This document shows, piece after piece, positions 1 to 8,471 of a stretch of DNA of 26,427 nucleotides. The position numbers and the translations under genes are program-made. Within the stretch, counting starts at the first letter, position 1. Every line of letters starts with the position of its first letter. The notes beneath the pieces were generated by a model. It did not search any database. It had not been told where the DNA came from and was given only the letters and a program-made list of their open reading frames with translations. Source of the DNA: an uncultured Lachnospiraceae bacterium (lineage in GTDB: Bacteria; Bacillota_A; Clostridia; Lachnospirales; Lachnospiraceae); the NCBI GenBank assembly GCA_947564305.1, contig CANOBT010000074.1, positions 1 to 26,427 of the forward strand, in the 5' to 3' direction.

Positions 1-630
1 ACAGCAGAAAGCAGTACAGCGAACAGCGTAAAGAAAAAGGAAACAGAAAAAACAACAGAAACAGCGGGAAGTAGTAAGGCAAAGAAGACAACTGATTATG
101 CAAAGGGATTAGCAAAAATTGTTCCAAGCGTAGATTTTAAGGTTGGAAATGTCTGCTCATCAGCCCGAAACGGCAAGTCACTGACCGTTCATCCCAAACT
201 TTTGGAAAAAATGCAGAATAATCCCGAAAAAGAGAAGGATATGAAAGACATGATAAAAGGCGTTGAGTCTATGTCTAAATTGGCGGAAAGCATGGCGAAA
301 GCCAGCGGTTGGACCATAGTGTATCAGCACAGTTATATTGATGAGAACGGAAAATATCATTGCAGAATGCAAACCAGAAACGATGGTATGTTAAAATTGA
401 GCGATAAACTCCGGGAAGAAAGAAAGAAAAATTCTGAAAAACTGCTTGAAAAATCAAAAGAAAAGGCAGCAGAAAAGAAAGAAAAATTAGCTGATTCAAA
501 AGACGGAATGATTTATCTGTATGATACAGATATTAAGACAATTATCGAAGCTGCCAAAGAAGATAATGCAGACAAGGAAAATACAAAACAGCAGGCGGGC
601 GTTGGTGCTAATTTAGATTTACAGGCGTAA
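1..630 (+). CDS. 3' part of a Lys/Glu-rich hypothetical protein (DUF6033-like)
   Basis: The frame is open from the first base of the window to the TAA at 628-630, so the true start lies upstream and about 209 residues are visible. A TTG at 202 could be called as a start, but reading continues upstream of it without a stop, so I treat it as internal. The visible N-terminal part is a Ser/Thr/Lys-rich linker. A compact block follows (around VPSVDFKVGNV, then a segment with GWTIVYQHSYIDENGKYHC), then a long charged helix rich in Lys and Glu (about residues 135-165). There is no signal peptide or membrane segment in this part. It resembles the uncharacterised DUF6033 family of Clostridia; that assignment is from memory and moderate. 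No function can be inferred. A 32-aa ORF follows 13 nt downstream and may be co-transcribed. Confidence 0.6.
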   Translation, partial: TAESSTANSVKKKETEKTTETAGSSKAKKTTDYAKGLAKIVPSVDFKVGNVCSSARNGKSLTVHPKLLEKMQNNPEKEKDMKDMIKGVESMSKLAESMAKASGWTIVYQHSYIDENGKYHCRMQTRNDGMLKLSDKLREERKKNSEKLLEKSKEKAAEKKEKLADSKDGMIYLYDTDIKTIIEAAKEDNADKENTKQQAGVGANLDLQA

Positions 631-643
631 AGGAGATTATGAT

Positions 644-742
644 ATGAATATCAGCAGTAACAATATGAAAGGGTTTTTGCAATATTCTCTTTTGAATAAG
701 CTGTTTTCGCAGAAGAATGGAAAAATTAGTAAGAGAAAATAA
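644..742 (+). CDS. small 32-aa hypothetical protein
   Basis: An ATG at 644 follows a good ribosome site (AAAGGAG, 629-635) with about 8 nt spacing, and the frame closes with TAA at 740-742. The peptide starts MNISSNNMKGFLQYSLLNK and ends in a basic tail (KNGKISKRK). It is a short amphipathic, basic peptide with no recognisable family and no hydrophobic segment long enough to span a membrane. It lies 13 nt after the preceding gene, so it is probably the last gene of that transcript. The strong ribosome site and tight spacing are the only support for real translation. Confidence 0.4.
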   Translation: MNISSNNMKGFLQYSLLNKLFSQKNGKISKRK

Positions 743-805
743 TCCGGGTTGGAAGCCGGGGGATGCTTTTTCTATTGTTCAAAAGACTTAAATATGAAGA
801 TATGC

Positions 806-845
806 AAGGCTGCACTTCGTCGGAGGACCGATGGAACGCGGCCTT
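806..845. repeat. imperfect 40-nt hairpin in the gap before the GH3 gene
   Basis: Positions 806-823 pair with 828-845 around an AGGA loop. Eight outer pairs (AAGGC..GCCTT plus three more, one a G-U) and eight inner pairs are separated by a two-base mismatch. An A-run follows rather than a T-run, so it is not a typical terminator on the + strand. The gap 743-898 otherwise holds only AT-rich sequence, with no promoter that I could place with confidence. Confidence 0.45.
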
Positions 846-898
846 AAAAAATTTTATAGTTTGATTATTGTAAAATACGCTGTGAAAAGTTATATTAA

Positions 899-3541
899 AT
901 GATAGAATTATTTTTAAGTTGCAAAATTACAAGACAAATGAAAACCCAATATGACTTTGACAAGGCTAGAAAAGCAAAAGAGCAGGAAAGGAGAAAACAG
1001 CAGAAAATGCAAAACTTAAAATTCAAGGCATCCTTCGATAATGCAGTGACGGATAGAGAAAAGCGGAATCAGCAGATTGCCCGCAAGGCGGCGGCAGAGA
1101 GTATCGTGCTTTTGGAAAATGACGGGACATTGCCTATTGAACCAGGGAAAGTGGCGCTTTTCGGAGGAGGAGCGGCCATGACCATAAAAGGCGGAACCGG
1201 AAGCGGAGAAGTGAACGAGCGCCACAGTGTGGGGATTGAAGAAGGATTGGAGAATGCAGGCTTTACAGTAACCACTAAGGACTGGCTGTACAACTGGCGG
1301 ATGCGTTATGAGGCAGGAAAGGCGGAACACGGAAAAGGGATGATGAAAAAGATGCTGTCCTTTGATTCCGCAGAGATGATCAATATCATGGCGAATCCAT
1401 ACCGGCTTCCGGCAGGAAGAAAAATTACGGTCCAGGATGTAAAAAGAAGCGATACGGATACCTGTATCTATGTGGTGTCCAGACAGGCCGGTGAATGTGC
1501 GGACAGGGAACTGGAAAAGTTTGATTATGAGCTGATGGATATGGAGAAGGAAAATATCCGCCGCGTGGTAAAGGCATATAAGAAAGTAATCCTTGTCATC
1601 AATGTGGGATGTTCAATGGATATGTCTATCCTGGAAGAAGTACCGGGGATCAATGCGGTCATTTATTACTGTCAGCAGGGAATGGAGGGCGGCAATGCAT
1701 TTGCCGATATCTTGACTGGAAAGGTTAACCCGTCCGGGGCACTGAGCAATACATGGGTACTCCGGTATGATGATGTGCCATATGCGCGGGAATACGCGCA
1801 TATGGACGGCAATCCGCTTGAAGCAGATTATAAGGAAGGAATCTATGTTGGGTACCGCTATTTTAATACCTTTGGCGTGAAGACGCGTTATCCATTCGGA
1901 TATGGGATGAGTTATACCACATTTGAACTGAAATATCAGAGTGCGGCGATGGAAGGAAACCACGGCAGCATAGAAGTGGAGGCGGCTAACACCGGCACAT
2001 GTGCGGGTAAAAAAATCGTACAGATTTATGCACATTGCCCGCAGCAGGAATTGAAGAAAGAAACCCGCCGGTTGATTGGATTTGCCAAGACTTCGTTATT
2101 AAATCCCGGAGAAAAAGAAACCGTGAAGGTGACTTTCGACGCCCATGCGTTGTCTTCTTATGATGAGACAAGGTCCGCATATGTGTTGGAAGCAGGGGAT
2201 TATGTGCTTGCTTATGGGGAAAATGCGGAACAGATTACGGCCTGTGTGAATCTCAGATTGGATGAGACCGTCTGTCTGGAACAGTGCCAGTCTATCTGTC
2301 CGTCAGATACGAGAATCGAAGAGCTTTCTAAAAAAGCGCCGCTCCAGGAATCCCTGTCAGAAGGGCTTCCGGTGATTTTGTGGAAGGGTGAGGATATTGA
2401 GACCTGTGTTTATGATTATACTTTAGTAGATGCACACCGTCCTCTCATGCAGAGTACATCGAATATGGGATGCCCGAATAGGGATAGTGAGTGGGAGGAA
2501 TCAACTACAGAAACAGTGGAAAAATGGCTGGACAGCCTGACAACAGATGAGAAAATCGAGCTTCTTTCCGGCACAGGTATGATGGGGCAAAAGCCGTATC
2601 TCACCGTTCCGGGAGCAGCGGCTTATACAAAGGCATTTCCGGAAAAAGGAATCTGCAGCACGGCATTGTGTGACGGGCCGGCAGGACTGCGCCTGCAGAG
2701 GGTTTCTGCATTGACGAAGAACGGCAAGATCAAACCTATGGAAATGATGATGGACTTTATGAATTCTCTTCCGGGATTTGTAAAGAAACTAATGACTGGT
2801 GATCCTAAGAAGGATACGCTGCTCTATCAAAATGCAACCGCATTTCCCGTAGGGACAGCCCTGGCGCAGACCTGGAATCAAGAGCTGATTGAAAAAGTGG
2901 GAGATGCAGCCGGGGAAGAGATGGAAGAGTATGGAGTCACATTCTGGCTGGCTCCGGGTATGAATATCCACCGTAATCCGCTGTGCGGCAGAAATTATGA
3001 ATATTACAGCGAAGACCCGGTACTGAGCGGAAAGTGTGCGGCGGCTATTTCACGCGGCGTACAGTCACATTCCGGGTGTTACGTGACGATTAAGCATTTT
3101 GCAGCAAACAATCAGGAGACCCAGAGAAACCGGATGTCCAGTAACATGGACGAGCGTACACTGAGAGAAATCTATCTGGAAGGATTCCGCATTGCGGTCC
3201 GCGAAGGCGGGGCAAAAGCGGTGATGACCAGTTACAATAAATTGAATCATGTATACACGCCTGACAGTTATGATCTGTGTACGAAAGCGCTGCGTCAGGA
3301 ATGGGGATTTGACGGCGTGGTGATGACCGACTGGATGTCAACCGACAAAGGGCTTGCCGACCGTGTGCAGGCATATATCAGCGGCAATGACCTGCTCATG
3401 CCGGGCGGCAAGGGATGCGTGAAGGAAGTGAAAAAGGCGTACCAGGCCGGGCGGCTCAGTGAAGAGGTCATCCGCCGGTGCTGCAGGAGGCTTCTCGTGC
3501 TGGTAGCAAAGAGCGGACCGCAGAAAGAGTATTTTGGATGA
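899..3541 (+). CDS. glycoside hydrolase family 3 beta-glucosidase, swapped domain order
   Basis: This is a GH3 enzyme, most likely a cytoplasmic beta-glucosidase (or related beta-glycosidase) acting on imported oligosaccharides or glycosides; no signal peptide is visible. The domain order is reversed relative to most GH3 enzymes. The (alpha/beta)6 sandwich comes first (about residues 55-350: RNQQIARKAAAESIVLLEN, NPSGALSNTW, YPFGYGMSYT), then a fibronectin-III-like domain (about 350-450). The TIM-barrel domain is last (about 540-880), with KHFAANNQETQRNR and the nucleophile motif VMTDWMS, giving Asp811. The same order is known in Ruminococcus albus and Butyrivibrio beta-glucosidases. The start is uncertain: ATGs at 899, 938 and 1007 are in frame, and only the last has a purine-rich site (AGGAAAGGAG, 984-993), at long spacing. 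A terminator follows the stop. Substrate specificity is inferred only from the family. Confidence 0.9.
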   Translation: MIELFLSCKITRQMKTQYDFDKARKAKEQERRKQQKMQNLKFKASFDNAVTDREKRNQQIARKAAAESIVLLENDGTLPIEPGKVALFGGGAAMTIKGGTGSGEVNERHSVGIEEGLENAGFTVTTKDWLYNWRMRYEAGKAEHGKGMMKKMLSFDSAEMINIMANPYRLPAGRKITVQDVKRSDTDTCIYVVSRQAGECADRELEKFDYELMDMEKENIRRVVKAYKKVILVINVGCSMDMSILEEVPGINAVIYYCQQGMEGGNAFADILTGKVNPSGALSNTWVLRYDDVPYAREYAHMDGNPLEADYKEGIYVGYRYFNTFGVKTRYPFGYGMSYTTFELKYQSAAMEGNHGSIEVEAANTGTCAGKKIVQIYAHCPQQELKKETRRLIGFAKTSLLNPGEKETVKVTFDAHALSSYDETRSAYVLEAGDYVLAYGENAEQITACVNLRLDETVCLEQCQSICPSDTRIEELSKKAPLQESLSEGLPVILWKGEDIETCVYDYTLVDAHRPLMQSTSNMGCPNRDSEWEESTTETVEKWLDSLTTDEKIELLSGTGMMGQKPYLTVPGAAAYTKAFPEKGICSTALCDGPAGLRLQRVSALTKNGKIKPMEMMMDFMNSLPGFVKKLMTGDPKKDTLLYQNATAFPVGTALAQTWNQELIEKVGDAAGEEMEEYGVTFWLAPGMNIHRNPLCGRNYEYYSEDPVLSGKCAAAISRGVQSHSGCYVTIKHFAANNQETQRNRMSSNMDERTLREIYLEGFRIAVREGGAKAVMTSYNKLNHVYTPDSYDLCTKALRQEWGFDGVVMTDWMSTDKGLADRVQAYISGNDLLMPGGKGCVKEVKKAYQAGRLSEEVIRRCCRRLLVLVAKSGPQKEYFG

Positions 3542-3553
3542 TATAAAACGAAG

Positions 3554-3583
3554 AAGGGACTGTCGGATGGACAGTTCCTTTTT
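3554..3583 (+). terminator. intrinsic terminator after the GH3 gene
   Basis: AAGGGACTGTC (3554-3564) pairs with GACAGTTCCTT (3570-3580) over 11 bp with one G-U pair. The loop is GGATG and the T-run CCTTTTTC follows directly. It sits 12 nt after the GH3 stop and separates that gene from the GH43 gene. Confidence 0.85.
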
Positions 3584-3795
3584 CATGAAAAAAGGGTTAA
3601 GAAAAGTTATAAAAATCAGATATCGGCAAATAGAATGACAGTCTGCGCCGCATTTTTAAATAAGCCGGATTTTCCTTAAAATATTACATGGAACAGATTT
3701 CCCGGGAATGATAGGATATATGACAGGAAATAGATGATTTCATATTCAATTGTTTTCAGAGCTTTATAAAATATTTTTACAAAGGGAGGACCACT

Positions 3796-5280
3796 ATGAA
3801 GGCATTAGGATTGAACCCATATTTACCATTCTGGGAGACGGTTCCGGATGGAGAACCGCATGTATTTGACGGAAGGCTCTATATTTTTGGAAGCCATGAC
3901 AGGAGAGGCGGAGAGCAGTTCTGTATTGATGATTATGCAGGGTGGAGCGCACCGGTAGATGATTTGGGAAATTGGCGCTATGAAGGTGTCATTTATCGAA
4001 AAGAGCAAGATCCGTTGAATGGTGCGCCCTACGATAAGGAACTTCCGAAGATGGATATGCCCCTTGGAACGGTGGAGAATCCACATTATCTGTATGCGCC
4101 GGATGTGGCGAAAGGGCCGGATGGCAGATATTATCTGTATTATTCATTAGATTTTTCTAATGTGATTTCTGTGGCAGTCTGCGATACTCCGGCAGGACAG
4201 TATGAGTTTTTAGATTTTGTAAGGACAGAAGATGGACGTATCCCGGATGTGGGAAGATGGTTTGATCCGGCTGTCTTGTCTGAGGAAAGCGGGATTTATT
4301 TATACTATGGATTTGCACCGGAATTTAAATTCCCTGGTATGGAAGGAATCGTATTTCCCGGGTCTCAGATGGTGAAACTGGCGGACGATATGCATACGAT
4401 TATCAGCGAACCTGTATGCGTGGCACATGGAATTGATACCGCTAAGGGAACCAGTTATGAGGAGCATCCATTTTTTGAGGCGTCCAGTATCCGTAAGATT
4501 GGCGAGTGGTATTATTTCGTATATTCCAGCCTCCAGGGAAACGAATTGTGTTATGGAATGGCGAAGACTCCGGAAGGACCTTTTGAATATAAAGGTGTGA
4601 TCATATCCAACGGGGACCTTGGCCTGAAAGGGAATACCCTTGCCGTGAACTATACGGGAAATAACCACGGGGGCTTGGTGGAAGTAAACGGCAAGGTCTA
4701 TATTTTCGGACACCGTCATACTCATGGCACGCAGTTTTCCAGACAGGGAACCGCAGAAGAGGTCCGGATTTTAGAAGATGGGACCATCCCGCAGGTGGAG
4801 GTGACAAGCTGCGGATTGAACGGCGGCCCGCTTCCGGCAAAAGGAGTATATCCGTCTTATATTGCATGCCATATTACAGAGAAGGACCGTGAAAAAGTAG
4901 GAAATGCTGTGATGGGCGGACCGGGAGGCGCACTGCCCAAACTTCCGGAGGAGATGCCCTATGTGACAGAAGAAGCAAACAAAAACGGAGAAAAGGGTTT
5001 GAAACCATATATCACAAACCTCCGTACAGGAGCAGTCGCGGGATTCAAATACTTTGCCTTTGACGGTACGGAAAAAAAGATTGAGACAGAGCTGCGGGGA
5101 AAAGGTACGGTGGAGGTTCTGACGGACTTGCCAGAAGGGGAAGTGCATGCTGTTGTTTCTGTAGAGTCGGATGGCTGGGACAAAGTTTCGGCAGGACTGA
5201 ACGGAATAAAAGGCACACACGCATTGTATTTCAGGGTGAAAGAGGGAACCGTGGATTTTGCCGGATTCGAGATACGATAA
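3796..5280 (+). CDS. glycoside hydrolase family 43 (arabinosidase/xylosidase type)
   Basis: This is a five-bladed beta-propeller GH43 enzyme of 494 residues. The three acidic residues expected for the inverting mechanism are visible at canonical spacing. Asp18 (NPYLPFWETVPDGEPHVF) would be the base, Asp157 (WFDPAV) the pKa modulator and Glu228 (FFEASSI) the acid. The blade motif YAPDVAKGPDGRYYLYYS is also clear. The C-terminal 90 or so residues form a beta-rich module resembling a CBM6-like domain (GVAGFKYF-type start, then ALYFRVKEG). No signal peptide is present, so the enzyme should act in the cytoplasm on imported oligosaccharides. A strong ribosome site (AAAGGGAGG, 3781-3789) fixes the start. 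It stands between a terminator and the regulator promoter. Whether it removes arabinose or xylose cannot be told from the sequence. Confidence 0.88.
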   Translation: MKALGLNPYLPFWETVPDGEPHVFDGRLYIFGSHDRRGGEQFCIDDYAGWSAPVDDLGNWRYEGVIYRKEQDPLNGAPYDKELPKMDMPLGTVENPHYLYAPDVAKGPDGRYYLYYSLDFSNVISVAVCDTPAGQYEFLDFVRTEDGRIPDVGRWFDPAVLSEESGIYLYYGFAPEFKFPGMEGIVFPGSQMVKLADDMHTIISEPVCVAHGIDTAKGTSYEEHPFFEASSIRKIGEWYYFVYSSLQGNELCYGMAKTPEGPFEYKGVIISNGDLGLKGNTLAVNYTGNNHGGLVEVNGKVYIFGHRHTHGTQFSRQGTAEEVRILEDGTIPQVEVTSCGLNGGPLPAKGVYPSYIACHITEKDREKVGNAVMGGPGGALPKLPEEMPYVTEEANKNGEKGLKPYITNLRTGAVAGFKYFAFDGTEKKIETELRGKGTVEVLTDLPEGEVHAVVSVESDGWDKVSAGLNGIKGTHALYFRVKEGTVDFAGFEIR

Positions 5281-5291
5281 AGGCTTTACAC
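5276..5291 (+). repeat. 16-bp direct repeat, copy 1 (candidate operator)
   Basis: GATAAAGGCTTTACAC is repeated exactly at 5368-5383, 92 bp away. Its core TAAAGGCTTTA is a palindrome (TAAAG-G-CTTTA). Copy 1 contains the stop codon of the GH43 gene and the -35 box of the next promoter, so a protein bound here would meet RNA polymerase. Confidence 0.6.
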
Positions 5292-5305
5292 TCTAAATGC
5301 CTTTT
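5279..5305 (+). terminator. possible weak terminator after the GH43 gene
   Basis: AAAGGCTTTA (5279-5288) can pair with TAAA-T-GCCTTT (5294-5304) over 10 bp with one bulged T and a five-base loop, ending in a short TTTT. The stem is AT-rich and overlaps the downstream -35 box, so termination may be partial. Confidence 0.35.
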
Positions 5306-5313
5306 GATATAAT
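5285..5313 (+). promoter_or_regulatory. sigma-A type promoter for the response regulator operon
   Basis: TTTACA (5285-5290), 17 nt, TATAAT (5308-5313). This is a near-consensus promoter that begins five bases after the GH43 stop codon. Transcription would start near 5320, giving a leader of about 100 nt before the regulator at 5424. Confidence 0.75.
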
Positions 5314-5352
5314 GTAAATACCAAAGAAGCGGTATACGGGATAACATTTTCA

Positions 5353-5387
5353 AAAGGTGTAGAGCTTGATAAAGGCTTTACACCTTT
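5353..5387 (+). promoter_or_regulatory. leader hairpin with second copy of the 16-bp repeat
   Basis: AAAGGTGTA (5353-5361) and TACACCTTT (5379-5387) form a 9-bp inverted repeat with 17 nt between. The second GATAAAGGCTTTACAC copy (5368-5383) overlaps its right half. It lies about 35-65 nt into the predicted leader of the response regulator. It could act as a DNA operator, an RNA hairpin or both; the sequence does not decide. Confidence 0.45.
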
Positions 5388-5423
5388 GTTACAGGCGCTT
5401 ACAAAACCAGGGAGGACAAAGCA

Positions 5424-6926
5424 ATGGGACCAAACGACAACAGATACAAAGTGGTGGTAGTGGATGACGAGACTATGGCAGTGAAAGCCATTTGCCGCAT
5501 TATAGAAAAATACTGTCCGGAACTGGAAGTTGCCGGTACGGCCGGAAATGGGCGCGAAGCATTGGAGGTACTCCAAAAGACGTCGCCGGATTTGGTTCTG
5601 ACGGATGTGGAGATGCCGGTGATGAGCGGAATTGAACTGGTACGGGAAGCCGGTAAAAGCATGCCGGATTTGTGCTTTGTCATCATCAGCGGCTATCAGG
5701 ATTTTGAGTATGCGAGGGATGCTTTTCGCGGAGGCGTATTGGATTACCTGACAAAGCCTATTGTTCCGTCTCAGATGATGCTCACCATGAAAAATGTGGA
5801 GGAAAAACTGAGGAAGATATCTTACGATAGAAAGAACGGAATTTTTCGAAAATTATGTATGGGAGAGACCATTGCCCTGGAGGAAATCCAGAAATTCTTT
5901 CCGTCGAGAGAGTTTTATGCAGCGCTTCTGAGGGAGAATGGGCTTCCACGGAGGTATTCCCCGGCAAAAGAGCCGGAATTGTATGGAACAATTGATGAAG
6001 CCTATATGGTTTATGGGCGCGATAACATGGAGGAACTTTTTCTGATTCCGAGGGAAGTATTAGGACAGCAGACGCTGATTGATTATATGACCAGGGTGGA
6101 ACGGCGCCAGAAGACAGAGGGGTCTTACACCACGCTTCTGTATTATGGAGAAGCTTTTTCCGGGCCGGAGATATCAGGAAAGGTACGGGATTTGTACTAT
6201 TGGCTGAATACACTCAGCACGGTGGGGCTTTCCCAGGTGGTGGATCTGGATAAAAAACAGCTTCTTATGGGGAGGCAGCCCTCTACGGATGCGGCAGAAC
6301 TTTCCAGTCTCCTCCAGGAGATGGAGCAGTATACAAAAAAGGGAAGATACGACCAGATTCAAAAATGCATTGAAAGAGCTTTTGCACGCTGGGGACAGGA
6401 GAAACGTCCGCAGATCTGGTTGGAGCAGGCGGCCAGAAGAATCCTGAGTTTTATCAGAACGCAGATTAAAGAGGAGGAATCCCTGATCGAGAGCGAGTAT
6501 CAATTTGAGGATGCATTCTATTATTCTACGAGTATGGAAATGCTGTGGCAGAACCTGTATACATTTTTTAACCGTCTGCCGGAAAAGGAGAAGGAAAACA
6601 TAAAGGTGGATTCACCGGAATTTTTTGACAAGATTAAAATCTATCTGAAAGACCACATTTCCGAGCCATTGTCTCTTCAGGAGATTTCCAATCTGTTTGC
6701 AATCTCTCAGGCTTATATGAGTCGGCTGTTCCGTAAATATACCAGGCAGTCTTATAACCAGTATCTGACGTGTATCCGTATGGAGCGGGCCAAACAGCTC
6801 CTGGAAGAGGGCAGCGGGCTTTTTGTAAAGGATATTGCCGAGATGGTAGGTTACCGGGACCAGTTTTATTTCAGCAGGATTTTTCATTCTTATACAGGGA
6901 AAAGCCCGGCAGATTATATTAAGTAG
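5424..6926 (+). CDS. YesN-type response regulator, receiver plus AraC DNA-binding domain
   Basis: This cytoplasmic transcription regulator of 500 residues is the likely partner of the YesM-type kinase at 10305. The receiver domain (about 8-125) has the acidic pair Asp14-Asp15, the phosphoacceptor Asp61 (LTDVEMP), Ser89 and Lys111 (LTKPI). A long middle region links to a C-terminal AraC-type double helix-turn-helix (about 400-500: LSLQEISNLFAISQAYMSRL, then IAEMVGYRDQFYFSRIF). The start is supported by GGGAGG at 5411-5416. Regulators of this family usually activate the neighbouring sugar transporter operon. It stands alone behind its own promoter and upstream of the transporter genes, with no terminator between. 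The inducing sugar is unknown. Confidence 0.92.
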   Translation: MGPNDNRYKVVVVDDETMAVKAICRIIEKYCPELEVAGTAGNGREALEVLQKTSPDLVLTDVEMPVMSGIELVREAGKSMPDLCFVIISGYQDFEYARDAFRGGVLDYLTKPIVPSQMMLTMKNVEEKLRKISYDRKNGIFRKLCMGETIALEEIQKFFPSREFYAALLRENGLPRRYSPAKEPELYGTIDEAYMVYGRDNMEELFLIPREVLGQQTLIDYMTRVERRQKTEGSYTTLLYYGEAFSGPEISGKVRDLYYWLNTLSTVGLSQVVDLDKKQLLMGRQPSTDAAELSSLLQEMEQYTKKGRYDQIQKCIERAFARWGQEKRPQIWLEQAARRILSFIRTQIKEEESLIESEYQFEDAFYYSTSMEMLWQNLYTFFNRLPEKEKENIKVDSPEFFDKIKIYLKDHISEPLSLQEISNLFAISQAYMSRLFRKYTRQSYNQYLTCIRMERAKQLLEEGSGLFVKDIAEMVGYRDQFYFSRIFHSYTGKSPADYIK

Positions 6927-6936
6927 AAAAGGCGGC

Positions 6937-6986
6937 TTGTGCAAGTTTACTTGTATCAGGCTGTCTTTTATAGTTGCATTGTGCAA
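6937..6986 (+). promoter_or_regulatory. paired TTGTGCAA sites upstream of the transporter operon
   Basis: TTGTGCAA occurs at 6937-6944 and 6979-6986, exactly 42 bp apart (about four helical turns). Each has symmetric flanks (CTTG..CAAG and ATTG..CAAT). A -10-like TAAAAT lies at 7048-7053 with no good -35, as expected for an activator-dependent promoter. These are plausible binding sites for the response regulator, but that is inference. Confidence 0.35.
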
Positions 6987-7092
6987 TTGTTTCGATTTTT
7001 AACCGCTTTGTTTTGAATCTTCCATGTACTTTTCATTTTTCAACAGGTAAAATATGGACAACAAATTGAAAGAGAAAAAGGAGGATTTCATT

Positions 7093-8454
7093 ATGAAAAA
7101 GAAAGTATTATCTCTGGTTCTTGCCGGAGCGATGACACTGAGTCTGGCTCTGACCGGCTGCGGCGGCGGTGGTTCTGATGCGGGGGACGCAGGAGACGCG
7201 CCCGCTTCTGACGAGGCTTCCGGCTCCGATGATACTTCCGATGGAGGAGAAAAGCCGTATGAGGGAATTACCCTGAAATGGTGGGGCGGAAATGCCGAGA
7301 ATAACGCCGGTACACAGGCTGTTATGGAGGCGGCAACAGAAAAGCTGGGTATGGAGTTTGAAGTTGAAGTAAACCCAGGCGGATCTGAAGGAGATAATAT
7401 CATTAAGACAAGGATGGCATCAGGAGACCTTCCGGATTTCCTTGTTTACAATTCAGGTTCCAAGCTGCATGATCTGAATCCTTCCCGTGGATTCCTTGAT
7501 ATTTCTGATTGGGATATTACTGAGAAATTCGATGACGCGTTCCTGAGTTCTGTTACTGTTGATGACGCTATTTATGGTACTCCACAGTCATCTACACAGG
7601 CAGGGGCAGTTATTTATTACAAACCAGATTATGAGGAATTAGGACTGGAAGTTCCGCATACATGGGATGAATTTTTAGAGAACTGTGAAGCTCTGGCTGA
7701 CGCAGGAAAAACTCCGGTTTACTTCACTGGCGGCGAGACATGGGCAACACAGGTTCTGTTCCTTGGGGATTACTATAATGTTGCAACCGCAAATCCGACT
7801 TTCGCAGAGGATTACACAAACGGAGAAGCAAAGTATGCGGATGTTGCAGAGGCAACCAGAAGCTGGACCAAGTATGAGGATTTGGTAGATTATCTGAATG
7901 CGGACAAATCTGCGGCAACGGTTACAGACGGAAACTTTGCCATCGCTACCGGTGAAGCAACCCATTGGTTTATCCTGACCCAACAGCTCCCGCTCATTCT
8001 GGAAAATGTAGACAATCCGGATGATATCGGTGTATTTGGTGTTCCTGGTGATGATGCGGATGATCATGGACTTACTGTCTGGGAGCCGATGAGCTGGTAT
8101 GTGAATAAAGACGGCGCAAACATTGAAGCAGTACATGCGTTCCTTGACTTTTACTATTCCGAGGAAGCTTTGGATCTTTACTTTGAAACTTACGGAGCAA
8201 ACGGACCTTCCTGTGTCAAAGGCTATGAGCTGCCGGAATCTGTATGTAATGCGGTTCGTGTAGACATGCAGGCATACTTTGATGACGGAAAGACCGTACC
8301 GGCTCTGGAATATCAGTCTCCAATCAAGGGAACTACCTGTGAGCAGATGACCACGGCAGTAGGTCTCGGACAGATGTCTGGTGAGGAAGCTGCTGCAATG
8401 TATGATGATGACTGTAAGAAATCTGCAGTTCAGCTTGGCTACGACTGGAAATAA
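7093..8454 (+). CDS. sugar ABC transporter substrate-binding lipoprotein
   Basis: This is an extracellular solute-binding protein of family 1 (CUT1 class), 453 residues. It is anchored outside the membrane and delivers an oligosaccharide or glycoside to the permeases encoded next. The lipoprotein signal (MKKKVLSLVLAGAMTLSLA, then LTGC with Cys23) is followed by a Gly/Ser/Asp/Glu-rich linker (24-52), then the mature domain starting near LKWWGGNAE. ATG 7093 is chosen over the ATG at 7054 because AAAGGAGG (7077-7084) lies 8 nt upstream and the signal peptide begins there. It heads the transporter genes and is followed by a stable hairpin, common where the binding protein must be made in excess. 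No ATP-binding subunit is in the window; CUT1 systems of Firmicutes often share one encoded elsewhere. Confidence 0.93.
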   Translation: MKKKVLSLVLAGAMTLSLALTGCGGGGSDAGDAGDAPASDEASGSDDTSDGGEKPYEGITLKWWGGNAENNAGTQAVMEAATEKLGMEFEVEVNPGGSEGDNIIKTRMASGDLPDFLVYNSGSKLHDLNPSRGFLDISDWDITEKFDDAFLSSVTVDDAIYGTPQSSTQAGAVIYYKPDYEELGLEVPHTWDEFLENCEALADAGKTPVYFTGGETWATQVLFLGDYYNVATANPTFAEDYTNGEAKYADVAEATRSWTKYEDLVDYLNADKSAATVTDGNFAIATGEATHWFILTQQLPLILENVDNPDDIGVFGVPGDDADDHGLTVWEPMSWYVNKDGANIEAVHAFLDFYYSEEALDLYFETYGANGPSCVKGYELPESVCNAVRVDMQAYFDDGKTVPALEYQSPIKGTTCEQMTTAVGLGQMSGEEAAAMYDDDCKKSAVQLGYDWK

Positions 8455-8471
8455 TGATAAGAAGCATTGTG

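Noticed and set aside
202..630. TTG at 202 as the start of the first gene
   Set aside because: The same frame is open to base 1 with protein-like sequence, and no ribosome site precedes 202.
7054..7092. N-terminal extension of the sugar-binding lipoprotein
   Set aside because: The AAAGGAGG site and the signal peptide place the start at 7093; the extension encodes the ribosome site itself.
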